A stretch of DNA of 64,000 nucleotides. Source: Linum tenue (Eukaryota > Streptophyta > Magnoliopsida > Malpighiales > Linaceae). Position 1 is the stretch's first letter, and each line of letters opens with the position of its first letter. The stretch lies in assembly GCA_946122785.1 (NCBI GenBank), contig CAMGYJ010000007.1:41379587-41443586 (forward strand). Reading direction: 5' to 3'. This document shows, piece after piece, positions 31,783 to 42,552 of the stretch. Both the position numbers and the translations under genes were made by a program. The notes beneath the pieces are model-generated. The model was not told the origin of the DNA. It saw nothing but the letters and a program-made list of their open reading frames with translations, and searched no databases.

Positions 31783-34675
31783 CTGGAGCTTAAGCCCCTC
31801 CCTCCTCATTTGGAGTATGCATTTCTCCGGGAGGGGAATAAGCTGCCAGTTATCATCAGCTCGACCCTCACTCCCGAGCAGAAGACCAGACTGGTGGCCT
31901 TGCTGAAGCAGTACGAGCGAGCTCTAGCTTGGAAGATCACAGATATCCGGGGGATCAGCCCCTCTTTTTGCTCGCACCGGATACTGCTGGAGGATGAGAT
32001 GCGGCCAGTGAGGCAGCCGCAGAGGAGATTGACGCCGAACCTGGAGGCTGTGGTTCGGGCAGAGATCGTGAAGCTGATGGACGCGGGGATCATCTTCGCC
32101 ATTTCTGACAGCGAGTGGGTCAGTCCCACCCAGGTGGTGCCCAAAAAGGGTGGGATGACCGTGGTGCCTAACGAGAAGAACGAGCTCATCCCGATGCGCA
32201 CGGTGACTGGGTACCGTGTTTGCATCGACTATCGGCGTCTCAACGACGCTACTCGGAAGGACCATTTCCCGCTGCCGTTCATTGATCAGATGTTGGAGAG
32301 ATTGGCTGGGCACGAGTTCTACTGCTTCCTGGATGGGATGTCCGGATACTTTCAGATCCCTATAGCACCGGAGGACCAGGCGAAGACCACTTTCACCTGC
32401 CCCTTCGACACATTTGCTTACCGGAGGATTCCATTAGGGCTATGCAACGCCCCAGCCACTTTTCAGCGATGCATGCTCGCCATCTTTGACCGTCTGGTCG
32501 GCGAGATCATGGAGGTGTTTATGGACGACTTCTCGGTTTATGGAGACTCCTTCTCTCACTGTCTCCATAACCTGGAACTTGTTCTTAAACGGTGTGAAGA
32601 AACGAACCTGGCACTGAGTTGGGAGAAGTGTCACTTCATGGTTCGAGAAGGCATAGTTCTTGGGCACAAGATCTCCAAGATGGGGATCGAGGTAGACAGA
32701 GCAAAGATCGAGACTATCAGCAAGCTGCCTCCTCCTACATCTGTAAAGGGGATCTGGAGTTTTCTTGGCCATGCAGGTTTCTATAGGCGGTTCATCAAGG
32801 ACTTCTCGAAGATCGCCCTGCCCCTAACTAAGCTTCTGGAGAAGGATGCCCCCTTCCAGTTCACTGATGCTTGCACAGCGGCGTTCACCACCTTGAAGGA
32901 GAAGCTCACCCAGGCTCCTATCATGGTTGTTCCTGACTGGTCCCTACCATTTGAGCTGATGTGCGACGCCAGTGATTTTCCTGTTGGAGCTGTTTTGGGG
33001 CAGAGGCGAGATCAACACTTCCAACCTATCTACTACGCCTCGAAGACTCTGAATGATGCCCAGGAGAACTACACCACCACAGAGAAGGAGCTGCTTGCGG
33101 TGGTGTTTGCCTTTGATAAGTTTTGCCCCTATCTGGTCTTGTCTCGTGTGACCGTGTACACAGATCACTCCGCGATTAGATACCTAATGAGCAAGGCCGA
33201 TGCCAAGCCTCGGCTCATACGATGGATCTTACTGCTGCAGGAGTTCGATATTGAGATCCGGGACAAGAAGGGAGCAGAAAATGTTGCAGCTGATCACCTC
33301 TCCCGGTTGGACGCACCTCCTGCGGACAACCTCGTGGAGGAGATTGATGACTCCTTCCCAGATGAGAGGTTGATGATGATGTGCTTGGTGGAGAGTGTCA
33401 CCCCCTGGTACTCTGATTTTGCGAACTATTTGGTGGGCCAGCAGCTGCCCAAGGGGATGGCAACTCACGCCAAGAGAAAGTTTTTCTCCGATCTGAAGTA
33501 CTACTTCTGGGATGACCCGCATCTTTTTCGGATCGGAGCCGACGGGATCATCCGTCGTTGTGTTATGGAGAGTGAGATGGAGGGCATTCTATCTCACTGT
33601 CATGAGGGACCTACTGGCGGTCATCACGGAGGAAACCGCACGGCGAGGAAGGTGCTCCAGTCGGGTTTTTACTGGCCCACGCTCTTCAAGGATGCAGACG
33701 CCTTCGCACGCAGGTGCGACCGATGCCAGAGGTCAGGTAACATCTCTGCTCGTGATGAGATGCCCCAGAATGTGTTTATAACTTGTGAGATTTTTGATGT
33801 CTGGGGTATCGACTTCATGGGCCCCTTCCCTCCATCTTTTGGTAACACCTATATTCTGGTTGCTGTTGACTACGTCTCTAGGTGGGCTGAGGCGCAAGCT
33901 TTGCCCACCAATGATGCTAGACGTGTTTGTGGTTTTTTGAAGCAGCTATTCTCCCGGTTCGGGACACCTAGAGCCATCATAAGCGATAGAGGCACCCATT
34001 TCCAGGGCCAATTTGATAAACTACTGTCTCGCTATGGTGTGACTCACAAGGTGTCCGTGGCCTATCATCCCCAGACCAGTGGCCAGGCCGAACTGACGAA
34101 CCGGGAGCTCAAACGGATCCTGGAGAAAACGGTGGATCAGTCCCGCAAAGATTGGTCCACCAAGCTCGATGATGCTCTGTGGGCGTATCGCACTGCCTAC
34201 AAGACGCCCATTGGTACTTCACCGTACCGGCTTGTCTATGGAAAGGCATGCCATTTGCCCGTGGAGCTAGAGCACAAGGCCTTCTGGGCTGCTCAACTTG
34301 GATGTTCATGTTGCAGGTGTTGAGCGAAAAATGCAGATGTTGGAGCTGGAAGAGTGGCGTTACCACGCCTATGAGAACACCCGGCTGTACAAGGAGCGCA
34401 CTAAGCGCCTGCACGATGCCCGGTTGCGGGGTCCGAAAGAGTTTTAGGTTGGTGATCGAGTTCTCCTCTATAACTCTCGCCTGAAGCTCTTTCCCGGAAA
34501 ACTCCGTTCCCGGTGGTCGGGACCGTTCACGGTCACCCAGGTGTTCCTATATGGCACTATCGAGATCGCCAACCCGCAGACTGAGCCGTTTAAAGTGAAT
34601 GACCATCGTCTCAAACTATACCTGGGAGACGAGGTCGAACGTGCGGAGTTGGTGATGGAACTCGCGGACCCTTAG
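31783..34675 (+). pseudogene. Athila-2 RT-RNaseH-integrase region with frameshift and amber codon
   Basis: In frame with gag after TAG at 31780. [32 protein letters not shown] and active site FMDDFSVYG (32518 onward). RNase[44 protein letters not shown] (about 32950-33310). Integrase: HHCC finger (H-H near 33600, CDRC near 33720) and catalytic Asp (33811), Asp (33985) and Glu (34090). The frame ends with TGA at 34321-34323 after a +1 shift near 34285. The integrase tail ([14 protein letters not shown] to HRLKLYL) continues in the next frame to TAG at 34675, with an extra TAG at 34445-34447. Catalytic residues all look intact, but the integrase C terminus would be truncated. Confidence 0.9.
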
Positions 34676-34704
34676 TTCCGCCATGGGCGTCCAGCTAAAA
34701 GACG

Positions 34705-34740
34705 GTAAAGAAGCGCTTGTGGGGAGGCAACCCCACCACG
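34705..34740 (+). other. Conserved hairpin after pol in Athila-2
   Basis: GTGGGGAGGCAACCCCAC at 34719-34736, preceded by AAGCGCTT. Identical to 7382-7399 in Athila-1. Confidence 0.6.
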
Positions 34741-34900
34741 GTTTGCATTTTCTTTTCCCTTTTTTCTGAGTTTTTGTGTCGTGTCGAGTCAGTTGCATGT
34801 CTGTATTGAAGTTCGGTCGTCGTTGATGCCTCAATTTGGTGTTTTCGTGCAGGAGAGGTCGAAATTTTGGAAAATTGAATTTTTGGCCGAAAAGGGGGGA

Positions 34901-35244
34901 AATACCCGGTCGTGGGTCAAAATACCCGACCGGGTATTTTTGGCTCACGCCCGGGGCTCCCTCTGTTTCTCGGGGGGGGGGGGGGAAGGTGAAATACCCG
35001 ACCCCGTCCCAAAAATACCCGACCGGGTATTTTTGGTTCGCGGCCGGGTATTCCCCCGACTCTGAACGCCGCGTTTAATGATAATACCCGACCTTGTTTC
35101 AAAAATACCCGGCCGGGTATTTTTGACTCGAGGCCGGGTATAATCTTCCATTTGAAACACAGCGTTTGGCAAACCCGGTCGAGGACTCCCAAATACCCGA
35201 CCGGGTAATTCTGAGTCCCGACCGGGTATTTTTCCTACTTAAAG
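34901..35244 (+). promoter_or_regulatory. Internal copy of the ATACCCGACCGGGTAT block with TATA-like motif
   Basis: Several ATACCCGACCGGGTAT and AATACCCGGCCGGGTATT motifs, with half-sites (AATACCCGGTC, GGCCGGGTAT), lie between pol and the third ORF and end at TACTTAAAG (35236-35244). The family-specific motif is that of this element's own LTR, not that of Athila-1. A 14-base G run sits within it (34972-34985). Confidence 0.5.
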
Positions 35245-35334
35245 GAAACCCCCGGCCATTTCTCTCTCTACCCTCATTTTTTTCCAAAATCTTCCCTCTC
35301 TCTACTCTCAAACACTCTCCCCTCTCTCCTCTTT

Positions 35335-35475
35335 GGGCCGCCGCCCGCCGGCCGCCCTCTGCCGCCCGCCGGCTGCCCGCCGCCGCCGCCGCCCGCCGCC
35401 GTCTCCGGACATTTTCCGGCGACCTTCCGGCGACTTTCCGGCGATTCGCCGGCCATTTTCCGGCGAGTCTCCGGG
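35335..35475 (+). repeat. GCC-rich and TTTTCCGGCGA short repeats
   Basis: GCCGCCCGCCGG-type repeats, then repeated TTTTCCGGCGA. Equivalent in position to 8040-8125 of Athila-1. Probably leader sequence for the third ORF. Confidence 0.4.
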
Positions 35476-35552
35476 GCGATTTTTTTTTACGCTTCCCTCG
35501 CGTCCCTCACCCTTCCTTCGCGTCCTAGCTACGGTCCTCCTTGTGTTTCCAG

Positions 35553-35878
35553 GTGTGTTTCCTGTTCATTTCTAGTTTATGGAAAATCGGACTGTAGATT
35601 CTAGGACCGAGAACTGTGTTTGCTTGCCTGATTTAGAGTAGGGTGAGGGACGACTTGAGTTTGCATGGTTGTATATGTGGTCGATGTGCTGCTCGTGTGC
35701 TTATTGTGGTTTATTTTGTGATTCTGCCTTGAATTCCGGTTGAGTTGCTTGCAATTCAACCGGCTGTGCTTAAATTGTTAGCCTAGGTGAGCTTGAGTGT
35801 GGGGGAAGTGCTGACCCCATACCGTTGGTCCTGACATTGTATTTTCTTGGCTCCACCTTTGGTTTGTTGTTTGTGCAG
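35553..35878 (+). other. Putative intron upstream of the Athila-2 third ORF
   Basis: Donor TTTCCAG|GTGTGT at 35553; acceptor TTGTTTGTGCAG ending at 35878, four bases before ATG 35883. It contains PPT-like GAGTGTGGGGGAAG near 35792. The same layout is found in Athila-1 at 8193-8687. Confidence 0.45.
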
Positions 35879-35882
35879 GATC

Positions 35883-37322
35883 ATGTCCCTCGATCATGCA
35901 TTTGTGCAGGGCTTGAGCCTGCACCGGGAGTACGCGGACCAGTTCCGCAAGGTGATCAGGGGGAAGCTGGAGAAACACCACCACCTCGAGTGGGCAGTGT
36001 TCGAGCAGCTCCACTGCTTGCAGGAGCTCAGCACCGCCATCAGTCACCCCGATTGGCGGACACTGCTTGCCATTGACGAGCCCACCTACACGGAGCTGGT
36101 GTGGGAGTTCTACACCACGTTCGAGTACGACAAGAAGAAGCCTCGGGACGCCCATGCAGTGATGTTCCGGTTGGGTGGCCGTCCCCGACAGCTGACCATT
36201 GACGGGTTGGCCTCGGCATTGGGGATCGAGTACAACCCGTTCGATGGCCACACGGTCGACCTCCCGAACCCGCCCGACTGGCACCAGGATCATTTCTACA
36301 GAGAGGTCGTCAGGTTCGCCTATCGGGATGATTTCTTCGTGGCTGGCCAGACGTACGTCAGCACCCTCAAGCCGGAGTGGCATATTCTGAACCTGCTGAT
36401 CACCCGCTCCATCGTCCCCAACGCCACCGGCTCGCACAAGGTCCCAAAGCGGGTCCTCTATGCCATGTCCTGTATGGGGGATCCGGAGGACATGCTCCAC
36501 TTGGGATCTTTCGTGGCCACCACCTTCTCCCGAGTCCACGGGAATCCCACTCACCTCTTCTGTGGTCCTCTGATCACCCGGTTGGCCCGCCACTTCGGGA
36601 TCAGCTTCGAGGGGCTTCATGATGCGACCGAGCAGGGCGGCTCCGCACCCCTCAGCAGGGACGTGCTCCACAGTGCACGCCTCCTGGCCACTGACGACAT
36701 CCGCACCTGGGTGGATGGGCTATCTATGCCCCCTGAGGAGGTTGTGGATCTTGAAGAGGACGAGGAGGATGATGACTATTCAGGAGAGGAGGTCGATGAG
36801 GATGCGGATGATGATGATTACGGCGCTATGGATGCCGATGAGCCGGAGCCCCCGCTCTCCCCGCCTGGGGATCTTCAGCCTCGACGGAGACCAGTGAGAG
36901 GTGAGTCCTCCTCTGGTTTTTCTGGTCCGTCGATGGACTTCTTCACGGAGCAGTTCCAGCATATGGGGCTCCAGTTCCAGCAGCTCGGTCTTCAGAACCA
37001 GCAGCTCATGGACCATCAGGTCCAGTTTTACCAGCAGTATTCGACCCACCAGGCCGAGTACCGGTCCAGGATGACGGGCGTTGATGAGCGCCTTGGACGA
37101 TTGGAGACCCACATGGGACACACTACTGCTCTCATCGAGCGGGAGAGAGACCGAGGCCGCCGTCTGATGGAGTATTCCGAGCATCTGCTCCAGGCTTGCC
37201 ACCCTCCAGAGGAGCACCACTGGACCACCCGGTGGGAGCATTCACCGCCACGGCAGCCACCGGATGATGGCGTCGACGAACTTATGGACCAGATTGATTT
37301 CTCCGGTCTCGGAGGGCCCTAG
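35883..37322 (+). CDS. Athila-2 third ORF (Athila ORF1 / plant transposon protein type), 479 aa
   Basis: Homologue of the Athila-1 third ORF; function unknown. ATG 35883 (MSLDHAFVQGL) is the first after the acceptor. N-terminal globular region: DEPTYTELVWEFYTTFEYD, VMFRLGGRPRQLTIDGLASAL, then YAMSCMGDPEDMLHLGSFVA and GPLITRLARHFGISFEG near residue 240. A very acidic run (EEDEEDDDYSGEE) follows, then a Gln-rich coiled coil (LGLQNQQLMDHQVQFYQQY) and an acidic C terminus. No signal peptide or transmembrane helix is visible. Fully open although pol carries three lesions. Confidence 0.85.
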   Translation: MSLDHAFVQGLSLHREYADQFRKVIRGKLEKHHHLEWAVFEQLHCLQELSTAISHPDWRTLLAIDEPTYTELVWEFYTTFEYDKKKPRDAHAVMFRLGGRPRQLTIDGLASALGIEYNPFDGHTVDLPNPPDWHQDHFYREVVRFAYRDDFFVAGQTYVSTLKPEWHILNLLITRSIVPNATGSHKVPKRVLYAMSCMGDPEDMLHLGSFVATTFSRVHGNPTHLFCGPLITRLARHFGISFEGLHDATEQGGSAPLSRDVLHSARLLATDDIRTWVDGLSMPPEEVVDLEEDEEDDDYSGEEVDEDADDDDYGAMDADEPEPPLSPPGDLQPRRRPVRGESSSGFSGPSMDFFTEQFQHMGLQFQQLGLQNQQLMDHQVQFYQQYSTHQAEYRSRMTGVDERLGRLETHMGHTTALIERERDRGRRLMEYSEHLLQACHPPEEHHWTTRWEHSPPRQPPDDGVDELMDQIDFSGLGGP

Positions 37323-39150
37323 GGGCATGTTTTTAGAGTTTTTTTTATCTGTGTCAGCATGCAAACTGTCTGTTTTTTTTTTTTGTCGGTTTTTGTTTCT
37401 TTTTCTTTTCATTTTGGATGTTGTACTATTGGGCTGACCGTTGGACCTAACGTATGTGTTTGAGCTTTTTGGTCTCTTTTAGCTCTGCCTGTGTTCCCGA
37501 CTGGTCCTCTCTCCAGTCCGTCCCATGCCGACTGGTCCAGTTCCAGTCTCCTGCAGTCTGTGCACACCGGTAACATCGTTCCCCTTCTCTTTCCCTCTAC
37601 TCCATTGAGGGCAATGTCGTGCTTAAGTGTGGGGGGGTGCTTTGTATCGGTTGGAATATTTATGATGGTGCTTGGAGCCTAGTCCGCTGTCCGAATCTTA
37701 CGATTTGAGGGCTCCAAGTACTGCTGTTTGCTCATATTGGCACTGTGTTTTGATGGATGAGTTGATTGGTTTTCGGATTAATGCATGACAACTTGTTTGC
37801 GACTAGGACAACCTATGATGAGGACTGAGATGTGCAGTAGAACGATGTAGGGGTTCAGTTTCTCGACTGTTTGCTTGCCAACTGTGACTTGATCTGACTT
37901 GATCTGATTACTTGTTCTTGACAGTCGTTTATGCATCTAGTTCAGGGTATCAGAATGTGAGATAGAGCATATAGGTAGCCATGTGAGATTTGAGCCTGCT
38001 CGTTTCTTTCTTGTGCGATAGATCCCTCTTCCATGATGTGTAGCATTCACGTTGTCACTAGCTAAGATGATGGGGGCATAGGATTAGCCCACGCCCAAAA
38101 CTGACTGTCCTGATGTGTCATATCCCCTAGTCAGCCCCTTTGAGCCGTGTGTTATCCTTTCTTGTCTATAATGAAAAAATCACCCCTGTTGCATCTTTTA
38201 GAAGGTTCCAGAGATTGGTTTTTACATATTCTCTGCTGTTTCTGCTTAAGTCTATGTGAGTGTGGAGGTAGTGCTTAAAAGTTGGGCAGATGTTTGAAAT
38301 ATGTGCAGAAGTGGTGGCTCTCTTAAGGAATGGAAAGAAAAATGAAAGAAAAACAAAGAAAAATTGAAAGCAAAAGAGAGCCACTACCAAAAATCTGAAT
38401 AATGCCCATTAAGTAGTCTTTCTTAGCAGCCTGGCTTGGAAATGCTGATGTTTATGCCTCCTTCGCTCTTGTGCTCTTAAGATATTGAGTAATGCAGAAT
38501 AGCAGAAAGAAAATACCGGTTTGTTTGACTGTGATTGTGTGTGTTTGGAAAATGTGGAACCTTTTGCTATAAAGACTTCCACCACCTAAAAGGCCTTTTC
38601 CCCATGTCCAAGACCCTAGCCAGTCATTTGAACCTGTGTCTAAGACCTCCTGATTAGTTAGTGGTGACACCCCATATGTGAACTCTGGCATTTAGAGGCT
38701 ACCATCATGGTGAAGGGATGATAGGTATTGAGAGAAATAGCATGCGCATCTTTCGCATCAAATTGTCCTGACCCCACTGGTCGAGAGTGAGTGATTCATT
38801 TTCATTTTCTATATGCTCTTGTACCCCGGTGAGGACCTAGATTGCTCGGTCTCTATTCTGATGTGTTTAGTTGGATGCCTGAGTTGACTGTTTTGAGTAA
38901 GTGGTTGAATCAAGTCTAGGTTGGCCAGTGAACAGAAGGGAGACTCTTCCTTTACTCGATTTGCTGCACTCGAATGTCCTTTGTGGTGGTTGTCCAGGTT
39001 GTTATTGAGGTTGTGCATGTATTGATGTTTGAAAACCAGTGCGATTCACGTGTTCTGTGCCTTTATGACTTGTCCCCAATGTTGGTTGATTGAAATATGT
39101 AAGCTTACCTAGTGCCTGACTTGGTTTGCTTGGGGACAAGCAAACGGTTA
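37323..39150 (+). other. 3' noncoding region of Athila-2
   Basis: No convincing ORF. An internal PPT-like AAGTGTGGGGGGG follows CATTGAGGGCAATG near 37624. From about 37560 onward it is nearly identical to 10330-11950 of Athila-1. Confidence 0.7.
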
Positions 39151-39164
39151 AGTGTGGGGGAGTT
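39150..39164 (+). other. Polypurine tract of Athila-2
   Basis: AAGTGTGGGGGAGTT directly precedes the 3' LTR. Confidence 0.85.
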
Positions 39165-40505
39165 TGATAGACCGATAATTATACATGTTTTCACCCCTAT
39201 TCTGAAGCCGTTTGTGATGTGGAATCTCGTGTTTTAAGCCGATTTTACGCTAGGTTGTGTTTTTATGTCATATTTCAGGTCCCGGCGTTGGAATCGAGGC
39301 GGAGAAACGAGTTCTGGGTCGAAAGGAGCGAAGTTGGGACGAAGTGGGCAGTAGGAGGAAAATACCCGGTCAGGTGGCCAAATACCCGACCGGGTATTTA
39401 TCACTTTTGGGCGCCCGAGAAGCAGAGAGGGGCCCGGGCACAACAGCAAAATCCCCGGTCGGGGATTATGGCGAGTGACCGGGGATTTCTCCTTTGACTG
39501 AAACGGTGCGCTGCGATAATACCCGGTCGAAACCCAAGATACCCGACCGAGTATTTCGACCGGGTATCGCGACCAGGCAGCTGATATAAGGAAGAAGAAG
39601 GCCAACATTGAGGGGTTCCGAGTTTTTGAGAGAGAAAGCGATACCTAGAGAGAGAAAGCGACGAACCAGAGTTCCCAAGCGCCATAGATCGATCTTCAAC
39701 ACCATTGGAGCCCGGTTTGAGCTTGGAGAAGTGCGATTAAACGTCCAGGAGCAGAAATCCAACTTCACAGTATGATTTCCGCGTCTGAATCTGCTTTTGC
39801 TTCTTTCTCTATGGAGTAGTTTCCCCATTCATCTGGGTATGGGGAACCCTAGGTTTGTATGCTAGGTCTGATTGTATGAACCCAAGTACAGAGTTTGTGA
39901 ATTGATTATATTCGATTGAGGTTTGAATGATTGAATGACTTGAATCCTGATCAAATTCCTGTTGTTTCTGCTTTAACCTAGAATGAGAATATCTGCCTAG
40001 GTTGATAGAGTACCCTTAATCGAAGGTGGCGAATTGGTGACTTTAGTCGAGGAGCCAATTCGCTATTCTGTACCGAAGTCAATTCGGTAGTGGAGGTTTG
40101 GTTCATTAGGGCCTCAATCTGTTTACTCCGGTGGAGGTTAGTCGCCCGCTAGAGACTCAGATTGAGAGGGTCTGGAGACCTTTAGTCGAGACTTCAGGCT
40201 AATTGAGAACCTTCCGCAGTATAACTTTCATGAAAACTGAACCTGGTAAATTGCAATCCGACTTAACTGCAGTCTAGGGGGAACCATATCCGGGTGACCT
40301 CTCTTGACTTGACAACAACCATTTACTTGCTTTGTGTTTTGTTTGCTTGAGTTGCACTAAAAGTTCACCGCTAAATAACAAGAATTTCACCGAGTAGTCA
40401 TCACATCTAGGACCCGGGTTGACAATAAAACCCAAACCCGCTATACTACGCTTTAGGAAGTGGTTGGACTTGGCCATTTTCTAGAGTGACAGTAGGAGTG
40501 AGTCA
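39165..40505 (+). repeat. 3' LTR of Athila-2
   Basis: 1,341 bp, same length as the 5' LTR with about ten substitutions by eye. TSD AGTAG follows at 40506-40510. Confidence 0.95.
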
Positions 40506-40510
40506 AGTAG

Positions 40511-40869
40511 TTAGAATTTGTTTCCTTTTGTAGTTGTGATTCTTTTTCCTTGTTGTGTTAGAAATAGAGTATGATTTCCTTGTTAGTTTAGCAGTAGAAT
40601 TAGTTTGTAGAAGTCTATTTAAAGGGGGCCTTGAAGCCTCGTGTAAGGTATGAGTTTTATGAATAAAATTGAGACTTGTCTCCCAAAAAAGCTTGTGTGT
40701 TGGTTGAGTTCCAGCTACGAGTTGCTTTGTATCGATTGAAAATGCATCAATCGTGGTCGAGCTTCGCTTCAACCCAATCAAGCCTTCTTCCACGAGAAGA
40801 TTGCACCTTTGGTCCGTTTTCGTTTTAAGTTTTGATTCGAAATTTTGACTCGTTCTTGGGTTGAAATTG
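40511..40869 (+). repeat. 5' LTR of element D, second part
   Basis: Matches 43066-43424 of the 3' LTR, including the TATTTAAAG TATA-like box (near 40617) and CGATTGAAAATGCATCAATCG. The last about 45 bp of the LTR, present in the 3' copy, are missing here. Confidence 0.75.
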
Positions 40870-41795
40870 ATCCCAGGTCCTTTGTTGAGTTAGAATAAGC
40901 GGTACACTTGGCCGTCAAGATAAAAAAAAAACAAAAGAAGGCACTCGCAGGCAGAAGATTTTTGAATCCTAATGTGGAAACAGAGGGCATGGACGAGACG
41001 AGTAGGACAGTCCCAGTCAAGTCTGCTCCGAGAAACTCGATGCCAGCACAGCAGGAGCGGGTTGGTCCATCCAGTAGCTCGATCCAATGCTTTAAGTGCC
41101 ATGGGCGAGGCCACAAGGCGAACCAATGCTCCAACCTCAAGACAATGATACTACGAGACGGAGAGTATGTTTCTGATGATGAAATTGAAAACAAGATCCC
41201 AATTGTGCCTAAAGAGTCGTCAGAGGAAGAAGATGATGAGGAGATAGAAGCTGCGCCTAGACCATTCCTATCCGGGATGAATTTGCGAGCTTTATCAGTG
41301 GAGGGCGAGACAAGCAATGATCAACGCACCAACTTGTTCCACACCAGGTGTCTCATTAATGGCAAATGTTTGTCGGTGGTCGTCGATGGTGGAAGCTGCA
41401 CAAATGTCATCAGCCTCGATACCGTCCATAAATTGGGACTCGAAACGATCAAGCACCCCGAGCCGTACAGTTAACACTGGTTGAACAACTATGGTGCAAT
41501 CAAGGTGACTCGACGAGCACATGTAGCATTTGAGATCTGTGGCTACAAGGACGAGCTCTTGTGCAACGTTGCACCGATGCAAGCAACACATCTGTTGATT
41601 GGCACGCCCTGGCAGTATGACCGAGCATTTACACACGATGGTGGGTCCAATTGTTACCGATTCAAGTACAATGGTAAGCGGGTAGTACTCAAACCATTGT
41701 CTCCGTTGGAAGTTCGCTCCGACCAACAACAAATGGCGTCGATGCGAGCTCAAGAAGAAGGAGAAACGGGGAAGTCACGAAAAGAACGGGATTAG
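40870..41795 (+). pseudogene. Gag-protease remnant of element D
   Basis: An open frame from about 40902 carries a CCHC knuckle (CFKCHGRGHKANQC near 41092) and a protease-like VVVDGGSCTNVISLDTVHKLG. The catalytic triad reads DGG rather than the usual D(S/T)G. A TAA at 41472-41474 interrupts, and the same frame continues with HLLIGTPWQYDRAFTHDGG to 41795. This is a Gypsy chromovirus-like gag-protease with the N terminus deleted and no RT. Translation in frame through the stop gives the expected family order, so the stop is probably secondary decay. Confidence 0.65.
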
Positions 41796-42552
41796 CACAA
41801 GTGGGTTTTATGTTGACTGCTCTACAGCGACCTACGACTCCTCGCTCGATCACAACAGACCTGCCCTGTTTTCAATTCTCGACGCGGCAGGGGAAGAGAG
41901 AGAACGAATTGGGTGGAGGCCTAGGAAGCGATTCGAATCAATCCACCTGCGTTGACATGTTTGGCTTTACCCCAGGAACGTGTGAAATCCAACGAATCGG
42001 GAAAATTAGCTCTGAAATTGAAATGCCCAATTCGGCGATTTTGAGCCAAAACGAGCAGAGCTCTGACCGAGAAAAGCCCGAATCGGTTGTGGAAATTAGG
42101 GTTGGACCGGCGCAATTGACCATCTGGATATGATTTCTAGAGTCCCAAGGATGGCGTAGAAGTAAGGAAATCGACTTGAAATGGCCTGAATTGATTTTCC
42201 CCAATTTCGCATTGAGGTCGCCGGATTATGTGATTTCCTTGCCGGATTCTGAAAAATTTGAATTTTCCGGCGGCGGGAAAATTGCAAACGGAGAATTAGG
42301 GGCGATCAGAAGGATTCAAGTGTCGCGGTTCCTTGGAGGAAGGTCCTGTATGTCTACTGGCCCCGATCAACACGTTCAGCGGCTGAGGGTGGAGGAGTCT
42401 CGACGAATCGCCGAGGATAGGAAGTCGCCGGAGTTTAGTTTTCCGGCCATGGGGTTCTCTTTTTATGATCCTTTTTGGATGACCTTTGTTGGTGATTCTG
42501 GATGCCGAACTAGACCAGCTTTGAGGGCAAAGATTTTTAAAGAAGGGGGGCC
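41796..42552 (+). other. Internal 3' region of element D and its PPT
   Basis: No recognised domain. The frame at 42176-42763 has no family similarity I can see and runs across the PPT into the LTR, so it is not called a gene. AAAGAAGGGGGGCC (about 42539-42552) is the PPT. Confidence 0.5.

Larger units (their letters stand above)
27605..40505 (+). mobile_element. Athila-2: near-complete Ty3/Gypsy Athila element, 12.9 kb
   Basis: Both LTRs are 1,341 bp (27605-28945 and 39165-40505) and differ at about ten positions by eye. It has a PBS, gag-protease, RT-RNaseH-integrase, third ORF, PPT and matching TSD, so it is the most complete element in the window. Pol is not fully open: one amber codon after protease, a +1 frameshift near 34285 and another amber at 34445. 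It sits in the 5' LTR of element D. Confidence 0.95.
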
